Assembly: GCA_014534095.1 (NCBI GenBank)
Contig: JACVSD010000103.1
Span: 1 to 6,263, forward strand
Source of the DNA: Nitrospiraceae bacterium
GTDB taxonomy: Bacteria; Nitrospirota; Nitrospiria; Nitrospirales; Nitrospiraceae
Length of the DNA: 6,263 nt
Direction: 5' to 3'
Shown here: one piece after another, positions 1 through 6,041 of the stretch
How positions within the stretch are numbered: the stretch's first letter is position 1
How the letters are laid out: every line of letters begins with the position of its first letter
Notes under the pieces: generated by a model
Told to the model about the DNA's origin: nothing
What the model saw: only the letters and a program-made list of their open reading frames with translations
Database searches by the model: none
Program-made: the position numbers and the translations under genes

Positions 1-2
1 AT

Positions 3-212
3 TTGCCGAATGAAATCATCTTTTAAGGTATTCGTGTCTATGGCGTGACGGGACGGCGGTTGTTTCAAACGTGGTATCGTCTGGCGGGACTCTTCAAAGC
101 CGGCCTCAATATACGACCTGTCGTGACCCACCGCTTTCCGATGCAGGAGTTTGCGCAGGGCTTTGATCTGATCCAGTCGGGCCAATGCGGAAAGGTGGTC
201 CTGATCCCCTAA
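3..212 (+). pseudogene. tdh: Threonine 3-dehydrogenase, C-terminal end, with in-frame stop
   Basis: This is the last part of the zinc-dependent L-threonine 3-dehydrogenase, which oxidises threonine to 2-amino-3-ketobutyrate in the cytoplasm with NAD+. The upstream part lies outside the window. After the interruption, the reading frame gives VYGVTGRRLFQTWYRLAGLF, then VVTHRFPMQEFAQGFDLIQS and GQCGKVVLIP before TAA at 210-212. This matches the end of E. coli Tdh (GIYGREMFETWY, ITHRFSIDDFQKGFDAM, SGQSGKVIL) almost position by position. The frame reads IIF-stop-GIR at 15-35, where E. coli has VIFKGLF, so a TAA at 24-26 replaces a lysine codon in an otherwise unbroken alignment. One A-to-T change (AAA to TAA) explains it. 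The neighbour kbl encodes the next enzyme, which supports the identification. The stop could be a real nonsense mutation or a base-call error. The identity is nearly certain; pseudogene status is probable, since only eight codons upstream are visible. Confidence 0.82.
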
Positions 213-242
213 CCTGGTACTGAAAACGGCTCCCAACTTCGT

Positions 243-259
243 TCTCGTCGCGCACGAGA
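243..259 (+). other. Small inverted repeat between tdh and kbl
   Basis: A 6-bp perfect stem (TCTCGT and ACGAGA) surrounds a CGCGC loop in the 139-base gap between the tdh stop and the kbl start. No T-tract follows, so it is not a convincing intrinsic terminator. It could be a small mRNA structure in the tdh-kbl transcript or chance. I see no convincing promoter in this gap, so kbl is probably read through from tdh. Confidence 0.2.
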
Positions 260-351
260 TCCTGAACGTATCCAAAGAGTACGCCTACAGTCTTGTTGGA
301 TGACCGTTCTGAAGACCTGCAGAAGACACAACATAACCGTCACTGATTCCG

Positions 352-1539
352 ATGGCGTATACATCGCTCAAGAAAATTATCGATCAGCAACTGGCCGACA
401 TTCGCTCGGCCGGGCTGTTTAAGCGCGAGCGCCAGGTACTGGGACCGCAACAGGCGGAAATCCGCGTGGCTCAAGGTTCTGTCCTGAATCTTTGTGCCAA
501 CAACTATCTGGGCCTGGCCAACCATCCCGAGATACATCACGCGGCCACGGAAGGCCTCCACAATCACGGGTATGGGATGGCCTCCGTCCGCTTCATTTGC
601 GGGACGCAAGATCTCCATACAAGGCTGGAGCGCTCGATCAGCACATTCTTGGGAACCGATGAGACGATTCTCTACAGTTCCTGTTTCGACGCCAATGGCG
701 GGCTCTTCGAAGTTTTGCTAGACGAACGGGACGCCGTGATTAGCGATGCGTTGAACCATGCCAGCGTGATCGATGGCATCCGCCTCTGCAAAGCCGCCCG
801 CTTGCGTTATGCCCATAGCGACATGGCCGAGTTGGAAGCGCGGCTGCGGGAAGCCGCCTCGGCTCGTCTCCGGTTGATCGCCACGGACGGTGTCTTTTCC
901 ATGGACGGCGATTTGGCCAAGCTGGACCATATTGTCGCCCTGGCCGATCAGTACGATGCCGTCGTGATGGTGGACGACAGTCACGCGACGGGCGTCCTGG
1001 GTCCGAAAGGCCGGGGCACCCCGGCCTACTTTGGTGTAGCGGGCCAGGTCGACATCCTCACCAGCACCCTGGGCAAAGCGCTGGGCGGTGCCGCCGGGGG
1101 CTTCACGTCTGGACGGGCTGAGGTCATTGCCCTCCTGCGGCAGCGATCCCGGCCTTATTTATTTTCCAATGCGATCCCTCCCGTCATCGCCGCCGCAGCG
1201 GATCGGGCGGTGATGCTCGTGGAAGCAGGCGACGGACTGCGTGCGCAACTGCGTGACAACGCCATGTTCTTTCGGAGAGAACTCACTACGCTTGGCTTCA
1301 CACTCGTACCGGGGGAACATCCGATCATACCGGTGATGCTCGGCGACGCCACGCTGGCTTCCACGATGGCGGATCAGCTTCTCGAGCAAGGCGTCTATGT
1401 GGTGGGATTCAGCTATCCGGTCGTGCCGAAGGGCCGGGCCCGCATTCGCGTGCAAATGTCTGCCGCACACACCCGGGCACAGCTCGAGAAAGCGGTCACC
1501 GCCTTTGCGTCGGTCGGCCGCCAACTCGGGGTCATTTGA
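352..1539 (+). CDS. kbl: Glycine C-acetyltransferase (2-amino-3-ketobutyrate CoA ligase)
   Basis: A cytoplasmic pyridoxal-phosphate enzyme that cleaves 2-amino-3-ketobutyrate with CoA to glycine and acetyl-CoA, the second step of threonine breakdown after Tdh. The 395-residue product has the length of E. coli Kbl (398) and aligns along its whole length: [12 protein letters not shown] at 48-59, FICGTQD at 81-87, [13 protein letters not shown] at 108-120, SDALNHAS at 131-138 with His136 expected to stack on the cofactor, VDDSHATG at 207-214 (Asp208 and His211), and TLGKALGG at 239-246. Lys242 is the expected PLP-binding lysine. [11 protein letters not shown] and [12 protein letters not shown] near the C-terminus are also typical, and separate Kbl from the related KAS-type synthases (BioF, HemA). 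The ATG at 352 is the first start after in-frame stops at 310 and 334 and gives the family N-terminus. No clear Shine-Dalgarno precedes it. The gene looks intact, although tdh just upstream is interrupted. Confidence 0.96.
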   Translation: MAYTSLKKIIDQQLADIRSAGLFKRERQVLGPQQAEIRVAQGSVLNLCANNYLGLANHPEIHHAATEGLHNHGYGMASVRFICGTQDLHTRLERSISTFLGTDETILYSSCFDANGGLFEVLLDERDAVISDALNHASVIDGIRLCKAARLRYAHSDMAELEARLREAASARLRLIATDGVFSMDGDLAKLDHIVALADQYDAVVMVDDSHATGVLGPKGRGTPAYFGVAGQVDILTSTLGKALGGAAGGFTSGRAEVIALLRQRSRPYLFSNAIPPVIAAAADRAVMLVEAGDGLRAQLRDNAMFFRRELTTLGFTLVPGEHPIIPVMLGDATLASTMADQLLEQGVYVVGFSYPVVPKGRARIRVQMSAAHTRAQLEKAVTAFASVGRQLGVI

Positions 1540-1573
1540 TTCATACTTTCCGGGCAGAAACGGATGAGACGGG

Positions 1574-2503
1574 TTATTCCCGGATGGCTTTGGCACGCCG
1601 TTGCAGGTACGCATTCCGGACGGCGGTGTAGAGATCCAGGGTCGCTTCCTCCACCCCTTGGAACTTTTCGAGATTGAGGGATCGTTCATTGACGATTTCG
1701 AAGATACGGCCGCCGGTCTGGATGAAGGTGGTCGTCGTCCGGTTTTTATGCGGGATGGCGGACGGAACGCCCTCCACCTCAATGAGCGGCGCCACCAGCC
1801 AATTGATGGGGTTCATGAAAATATCACCCACATAGCCGACGAGGTCGCGCACCGTAAACGGCGGCATCAACGGCAATACGACAAACGGTCCTGGCCCCAC
1901 TCCGTAGAAACCGAGGGTCTGCCCGGTGTCCTCTTCGGGCGTCTTGAGATCGAGATGCTCAGCCACGTCAAACAATCCCCCCACACCCACCGTCGAATTC
2001 ACGAGAAAGCGTCCGGCTTCGATGCCGGCACCCTTTACTTTGCCCTGGAAGACATTGTTGAGGAATCGGGGAGGGAAGCGGAGATTGTAGAAAAAGTTGC
2101 TTACTCCAACTTGGACCGGATTCGGCACGACGAAATTGTATCCCGTCGCCACCGGTTTGAGGACATACCGGTCAAACTGACGGTTAAACTCGAAAATCTT
2201 GGCATTGACCGGCTCCCACGGATCGTATTCATCCAAGCCCTCTTCGCCCGGAGTGGCGAAAGGATCAAAATCGTCAGGCACCGGCTGAGGGGCGCCGGCG
2301 TCGGGGGCGGGAGCCGCCTTGGAGGCTGCCGCTATCTGCGACGTGACACTAACCGGCGAGAATTCCTGCGGCGTGGGCACGGGAAGCATCGCCACGCTAT
2401 TCTGGCCGGCGCAGCCGGTGAGCCCCATCAACGCCAGGCCGATCAGCACTTCATAGCACGGCTTTTTCCGATCGTTCGTAAGACCGTCTCTCTGAATCAT
2501 CAT
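1574..2503 (-). CDS. mlaA: MlaA (VacJ) family outer-membrane lipoprotein
   Basis: MlaA sits in the outer membrane and passes mislocalised phospholipids from its outer leaflet to periplasmic MlaC and the inner-membrane MlaFEDB transporter. Seen here, numbered from the ATG at 2503: a signal peptide with a basic start and hydrophobic core ending in LTGC, with lipidation at Cys31 and Ala next, fitting outer-membrane sorting. Residues 32-93 form a Pro/Ala-rich acidic linker. The MlaA domain starts with DPWEPVNAKIFEFNRQFD at about 94-111, continues with RFLVNSTVGVGGLFD near 165-179 and DTGQTLGFYGVGPGPFVVLP at 192-211, and ends with a YTAVRNAYLQRRA-type tail. At 309 residues it is longer than E. coli MlaA (251), mostly because of the linker. 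The start is uncertain: a GTG at 2515 is in frame but only 2 bases from the GGAG at 2521-2518, while the ATG is 14 bases away. The hydrolase gene lies 90 or more bases upstream on the same strand, and no other mla gene is in the window. Confidence 0.93.
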   Translation of the reverse strand: MMIQRDGLTNDRKKPCYEVLIGLALMGLTGCAGQNSVAMLPVPTPQEFSPVSVTSQIAAASKAAPAPDAGAPQPVPDDFDPFATPGEEGLDEYDPWEPVNAKIFEFNRQFDRYVLKPVATGYNFVVPNPVQVGVSNFFYNLRFPPRFLNNVFQGKVKGAGIEAGRFLVNSTVGVGGLFDVAEHLDLKTPEEDTGQTLGFYGVGPGPFVVLPLMPPFTVRDLVGYVGDIFMNPINWLVAPLIEVEGVPSAIPHKNRTTTTFIQTGGRIFEIVNERSLNLEKFQGVEEATLDLYTAVRNAYLQRRAKAIRE

Positions 2504-2605
2504 GCGTGCGCGCACATCTCCATTTGTCCAACGGGCCTGTTAAGCGAGTCGCACTGTATCAAAAGTCGATGAAATCACCAAACGTTCTTTTGCGCGCTGC
2601 CTCAA

Positions 2606-3367
2606 TTATCGGAGCACCTGACGAATGAAATCGCCGAGGCGACGGAAATAGGCGGCCCCGCCTACGACGTAGGTGTCGTTATGGTCGGCACCGGTGATCT
2701 CGTACCACTCCTTGGGCGGCTTCGCTGCATCGAACACCTGCCGTCCAAACTGCAGGGGGATGATATGGTCGCGGGTACCGTGGATGATCAGTTTCGGAAG
2801 CGACAGCTGCGGCAATCGATCGATCAGACGATACTCCCCGCCGAGTAACCAGTGAACCGGCAGACCACGATAATAAAATCGGGCGATCGCCTCGACCGAG
2901 GGGAAGGGCGATTCCAAAATGAGCGCGGCCGCAGGCTGTTGCGTAGCGAGGTCGCCGGCGACCGCGGCGCCCAATGATCGCCCGAAACAGATCACTCGTT
3001 CAGGACGAATCCGTCTCGTGCGCGTCAGATAGTTGTACGCTCCGAGAGCATCCTGATAGAGCCCCGACTCGCTGGGCAGCAGCTTCTGGCTTTTGCCATA
3101 ACCCCGATAGTCGAAGAGGAAGGCCGAACATCCTAATTCATACAGGCGGCGCAGGTTATCGAGCCGATGACTGATATTGCCGCCGTTACCATGGCACCAG
3201 AGCAGGACCGGACTCGTCGCCGTCGTTTCGACGTACCAGCCGAAGAGCCGCGCCCCATCGGCGGCCGGGAACCAGATGTCCTGAAGCGGCAAGCGGCTGA
3301 TCGCCCGCCAGTCTTTGTCTTGCCAGGAACCCGGATGATAGAGGAAGACCTGATCGAGGAGATTCAC
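2606..3367 (-). CDS. Alpha/beta hydrolase (BEM46/ABHD13-17-like serine hydrolase)
   Basis: A 253-residue alpha/beta-hydrolase-fold protein, probably an esterase, thioesterase or peptidase-like enzyme of unknown substrate. Visible motifs: the oxyanion-hole segment WCHGNGGN at 57-64, FDYRGYGKS at 85-93, the nucleophile elbow GRSLG with Ser131 (G-x-S-x-G), Asp200 in IIHGTRD, and His229 in TGADHND. These give a complete Ser-Asp-His triad in the expected order. HGNGGN plus DYRGYGKS is characteristic of the BEM46/ABHD13-17 branch. Many relatives begin with a membrane-anchoring helix ahead of a segment like LDQVFLYHP; here that helix is absent. The start is a GTG at 3367 behind a weak AGAAAG at spacing 6, and the 17 in-frame codons further upstream have no start codon before a TGA at 3421-3419. 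It is therefore predicted to be soluble unless the start is wrong. mlaA follows on the same strand after a short gap and may be co-transcribed. Confidence 0.85.
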   Translation of the reverse strand: MNLLDQVFLYHPGSWQDKDWRAISRLPLQDIWFPAADGARLFGWYVETTATSPVLLWCHGNGGNISHRLDNLRRLYELGCSAFLFDYRGYGKSQKLLPSESGLYQDALGAYNYLTRTRRIRPERVICFGRSLGAAVAGDLATQQPAAALILESPFPSVEAIARFYYRGLPVHWLLGGEYRLIDRLPQLSLPKLIIHGTRDHIIPLQFGRQVFDAAKPPKEWYEITGADHNDTYVVGGAAYFRRLGDFIRQVLR

Positions 3368-3487
3368 GTCAATCTTTCTGAGGCCATGAAACCGAACGAG
3401 AGCGGCAAAGGCACGATATCACCAATGCATTAGGCTGAGCCAGTCCTGGGTACAAGGGCCTCGCAACAGCCGCATCGCCGATCCATA

Positions 3488-3516
3488 TTGCCGAACGGCG
3501 ACGACTTCGTTATAAA
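3488..3516 (+). promoter_or_regulatory. Probable sigma70-type promoter for the lipoprotein gene
   Basis: TTGCCG at 3488-3493 and TATAAA at 3511-3516 are separated by exactly 17 bases, close to the TTGACA-17-TATAAT consensus (4 of 6 and 5 of 6 matches). Transcription would begin around 3523, leaving a leader of roughly 45 bases before the GTG at 3570. It lies in the divergent gap between the hydrolase and the lipoprotein gene, where a promoter is needed. This rests on sequence match only. Confidence 0.5.
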
Positions 3517-3555
3517 ACGGGTCGCTATTCGGCGGAACTAGCACTTCATTGAACC

Positions 3556-3561
3556 AAGGAG
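3556..3561 (+). promoter_or_regulatory. Shine-Dalgarno site that fixes the lipoprotein start
   Basis: AAGGAG sits 8 bases before the GTG at 3570. An upstream in-frame TTG at 3549 would put this site inside the coding sequence, so the GTG is the better start. It also yields a compact signal peptide beginning M-R-K. Confidence 0.75.
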
Positions 3562-3569
3562 TACACACT

Positions 3570-4070
3570 GTGCGGAAAAACATCCTGATCTTGTGCTACC
3601 TGTACGCGGCAGTCGCATTATCAGGGTGCTCGATTGCGATGGCGCTGAGCGGCGAAAAAGAGCCGAACTTCGACTACATCACTGTGGGCGCACCTCGGAA
3701 TCAAGTGGAAGCAGAGTTGGGGCATCCCGTCGCAGCCAATATACTGGACGACAGTAAGCAAGAGGCTGTTTATAAGTACGAGATGGGTAATTCGCCAAAC
3801 CCCGCCAGGGCCATCATGTGGGGATACGCCTGGTTGACGATCATCGGCATTCTAGGTGAGCCGGTTTACTCCCTGATCGAGCTGCACCAAGGGCATCATG
3901 AAGAAACTCGCATTGTGTATGGACAGGATGACCGAATTCTAGAAATTCACGGCTATACGCCGCCTGTGTCAAAAGTTCTGATCGAGGCGGACGAGGCGCA
4001 GGAGAAGTACATCGAGCGTCGCCGCCGCCCGGTAGGCACCGAATCAGTTCCGCCGCCGGTTACCCAGTGA
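3570..4070 (+). CDS. Small lipoprotein with a BamE/SmpA-like segment
   Basis: A 166-residue predicted lipoprotein that I do not recognise as a named family. Numbered from the GTG start, residues 1-19 form a short signal peptide (basic RK, hydrophobic core) ending in the lipobox LSGC, with lipidation at Cys20. Ser21 follows, which fits export to the outer membrane. Residues 34-70 (FDYITVGAPRNQVEAELGHP, then an acidic turn and VYKYEM) resemble the pattern of BamE/SmpA/OmlA-type domains, where G-x-x-x-x-x-V-x-x-x-L-G-x-P leads into a strand. Residues 80-101 (RAIMWGYAWLTIIGILGEPV) are strongly hydrophobic, followed by a second beta-like stretch (ETRIVYGQDDRILEIHGY). The tail from about 138 is charged, with an RRRR run, then proline-rich. 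It has its own promoter and ribosome binding site and converges on the next gene with 8 bases between stops. Lipoprotein status is well supported; the BamE-like reading is an inference from the pattern, and the function is unknown. Confidence 0.8.
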   Translation: MRKNILILCYLYAAVALSGCSIAMALSGEKEPNFDYITVGAPRNQVEAELGHPVAANILDDSKQEAVYKYEMGNSPNPARAIMWGYAWLTIIGILGEPVYSLIELHQGHHEETRIVYGQDDRILEIHGYTPPVSKVLIEADEAQEKYIERRRRPVGTESVPPPVTQ

Positions 4071-4078
4071 TCGAAGCG

Positions 4079-5983
4079 CTAGAAATAGGCCTGCACTGAA
4101 AAAACGACGTCGTTGTCGTGATGGCGGTGGTTGTATTCGACGCGCAGCGCCCAATTCCGCGTGAGGGTGATACGGGAGCCGACAAACCACCGGATTTCAT
4201 CCGACTGTTCCCCCAGGGCATACCTCAGATAAGAGCCGGTGGCCATCACTTTCCACCGCTCAGTCACATCAGCCAACAAGCCAGCCGTCCCTCCCCCGCC
4301 AATGCGATGACGCTCTTCGTACGCAGGGCTGTAGTTCGCCTCCGCTTCGGCAAACGCAAACCACACTTCTCTCTTCAACCATCGGGATTCCACGGCGCCG
4401 CCCACACCGGTATTGATAAACCCATTGCTGCAGAGCCGGCATCCGTGATTGCGGATGGTCTGCATGCCGATATTCACTTTCCACGAGGGGGCGCGGAACA
4501 CGGAATCGATTGGAATCAGCGACACAATATTGGCCAGGGTTGCCCGCTCGATCCGGGTCTGATCGGCGCGATTGTAATGCCGCGCTGTGATCGAGCCGAT
4601 CTCGATTTGCGCGTCGGGGGTATAGCCGGGTTCCGGATCGAGCAAATCATGGTACCCGGCTCGCACGGACACTTCTTCAAACGTGTCGTCGTTCCGCCAG
4701 CCGGCCCCCATACTCGCACGAGACGTCCGATGACCGATCTCGGGCTGCTTAGCGAACGGCACAACCGTGAACGGTTCCGACGGTATCCGGAGCTGACTCC
4801 GAGCGGTTAACACTTCGCGATTGCGCTCTTTCAGCTCTGGCGGCGAGTCCTTCTTATCGATCCGATACCGCAATAAATCCGAGGCGAGGTCAAGCACAAA
4901 CGCCTGGCGCCCGATGGCCAACTGACCCAATGCCGGCGAGGCGAGGTTTCGCCCATCTTCCGCGATCTCCTGGGCCAGGCGCCGTTCGCTGGATGGAAGG
5001 AACTCCCGCTTCCTTCGGATGACGTTGCTGCGCGAAGGTCGATAGGCCACGCTCGATACAAGTCCCGGCTTTGAGGCAATGAGCCGGACCGTATCAGCGG
5101 GGATCGTCCAGAAACGGAATTGCTCGGTCAGGTGGAGGTTCGGATCGGCAAAATCCAACAGGGCCAGCAAGTGGTACGAGCAGTTTTCCTTGAAAAAGAA
5201 ATAATCGAAGTAGCCGTTCCCAAGTTCCCACGCATGCATCAAGAGCCGCCGGATTTGCCCCTCAGTGAACCGCAACCGGTATTCCCAAATATCGCGATTC
5301 TCTATGTCCCGGTACTCCTGCACCTTCAGGTAATACGGAATGGTCGAGAAATACCCGCGGTATCCTCCAAAGATGCCCTTCACAGGATAGGCAATCCCGG
5401 CATCCTTCGGAACCTCGGCTGCGTAGTTGATCGTGTACGCCAGAATTCTGGTCTGCTCCGTCTGTCCCTTCTGGTCAACCCGCAACAGGGTATGGCCAAA
5501 CATGGAAGCCGGATTGTTGAGGAACGCCGAGGGAAAGATCAGCGTGATCGATTCAGCTTCAAATTCCTCGTACCAGCGGTTGAACCGGTCGCACACCTGA
5601 GCCGGAAGATGCGCCGGGTCGAACGCCAGCTGTTCCTTGAGCCAATGATAGCGGGCGATGAAGGCGCACTGTGCCGGTTGCTGAGAGCGGCCGACCAATT
5701 CAGGGGAGAAGAACTGTGCGAGCGTGGACCGGAGTTCCGCTTCAGGGTCCGTCTTCCCGCTGTCGGACAGAAAGAACCCCGGATCATCCTGTTCACTTTC
5801 ATAGCCTCCCCACAGCGTCGGTCGATAGTGCAACAAGAGATGCCACTCACGAGATTCAGCCAGCCGTTTCTTGCTGGCCTCATCGATCAACACTCTCAAA
5901 TACGCGTTCTCGGCCAGTGCGTGGCCCCCGAAGCAGGGAGTGAGAAACCACAACAGCAGGGCCAATAAAAGTGAACGTTTCAA
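4079..5983 (-). CDS. DUF4105 (Lnb N-terminal-like) protein with C-terminal beta-barrel
   Basis: A secreted protein of about 634 residues from the TTG at 5983. Residues 1-24 are a signal peptide (LKRSLLLALLLWFL core, ending ALA before ENAYL). The next part has a helical entry domain and a cysteine pair in QCAFIARYHWLKEQ (Cys106) and QVCDRF (Cys131). The DUF4105 core follows, with NNPASMFGHTLLRVD (His164) and KENCSYHLLALLD (Cys268). That His-then-Cys order is the circularly permuted papain/NlpC-like arrangement of this family. The Bacteroides protein Lnb, a lipoprotein N-acyltransferase, carries this domain. From about residue 425 alternating strands run to a C-terminal aromatic (VFSVQAYF), as in outer-membrane barrels, with one CRLC motif at 515-518. 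The start is uncertain: no Shine-Dalgarno precedes the TTG. An in-frame ATG at 6091 has AAGG upstream, but it would overlap the neighbouring gene, run through a strong hairpin and put 36 residues before the signal peptide. The enzymatic role is inferred. Confidence 0.82.
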   Translation of the reverse strand: MKRSLLLALLLWFLTPCFGGHALAENAYLRVLIDEASKKRLAESREWHLLLHYRPTLWGGYESEQDDPGFFLSDSGKTDPEAELRSTLAQFFSPELVGRSQQPAQCAFIARYHWLKEQLAFDPAHLPAQVCDRFNRWYEEFEAESITLIFPSAFLNNPASMFGHTLLRVDQKGQTEQTRILAYTINYAAEVPKDAGIAYPVKGIFGGYRGYFSTIPYYLKVQEYRDIENRDIWEYRLRFTEGQIRRLLMHAWELGNGYFDYFFFKENCSYHLLALLDFADPNLHLTEQFRFWTIPADTVRLIASKPGLVSSVAYRPSRSNVIRRKREFLPSSERRLAQEIAEDGRNLASPALGQLAIGRQAFVLDLASDLLRYRIDKKDSPPELKERNREVLTARSQLRIPSEPFTVVPFAKQPEIGHRTSRASMGAGWRNDDTFEEVSVRAGYHDLLDPEPGYTPDAQIEIGSITARHYNRADQTRIERATLANIVSLIPIDSVFRAPSWKVNIGMQTIRNHGCRLCSNGFINTGVGGAVESRWLKREVWFAFAEAEANYSPAYEERHRIGGGGTAGLLADVTERWKVMATGSYLRYALGEQSDEIRWFVGSRITLTRNWALRVEYNHRHHDNDVVFSVQAYF

Positions 5984-6005
5984 CGTGTGGGAACAGAGGG
6001 AGGAT

Positions 6006-6031
6006 GGGCCCTGGCCGCTGCGCCAGGGCCC
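6006..6031 (-). terminator. Strong GC hairpin, possible terminator of the DUF3015 gene
   Basis: A perfect 10-bp inverted repeat, GGGCCCTGGC and GCCAGGGCCC, with a 6-base loop. It begins 10 bases after the DUF3015 stop on the minus strand and ends 22 bases before the TTG of the DUF4105 gene. Downstream on the minus strand is pyrimidine-rich sequence (ATCCTCCCTCTGTTCCC) rather than a run of T. It may therefore be a weak terminator, an mRNA 3'-end stabiliser, or a structure in the leader of the next gene. Confidence 0.55.
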
Positions 6032-6041
6032 GATGTGGAGC

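Noticed and set aside
205..303. A protein-like frame after tdh (containing FVLVAHEILNVSKEYAYSLV)
   Set aside because: It has no ATG or GTG start, only about 30 codons, and no family I recognise. It is probably chance, though a remnant cannot be excluded.
1550..1583. CCGGG and CCCGG repeat between the convergent kbl and mlaA ends
   Set aside because: A 5-bp stem with a 24-base loop, no T-tract, and one arm inside mlaA: not a credible terminator.
1601..2572. A 323-codon open frame on the plus strand
   Set aside because: It lies opposite mlaA, which has a lipobox and full family motifs. The plus-strand translation is rich in Arg/His and has no recognisable domain, as expected for a shadow frame in GC-rich DNA.
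2560..2592. CAAAAG and CTTTTG inverted repeat upstream of mlaA
   Set aside because: Only 6 bp with a 21-base loop. It is weak, and no promoter of acceptable spacing could be paired with it.
3368..3421. Extending the hydrolase upstream through the in-frame leader
   Set aside because: The 17 in-frame codons before GTG 3367 contain no ATG, GTG or TTG and are preceded by TGA, so no longer start exists without a frameshift or read-through.
4118..4810. A 230-codon open frame on the plus strand
   Set aside because: It is opposite the barrel region of the DUF4105 protein and its translation has no recognisable features.
5120..5968. A 282-codon open frame on the plus strand
   Set aside because: It mirrors the DUF4105 coding sequence, which carries the conserved motifs and signal peptide. 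No family features are seen in the plus-strand product.
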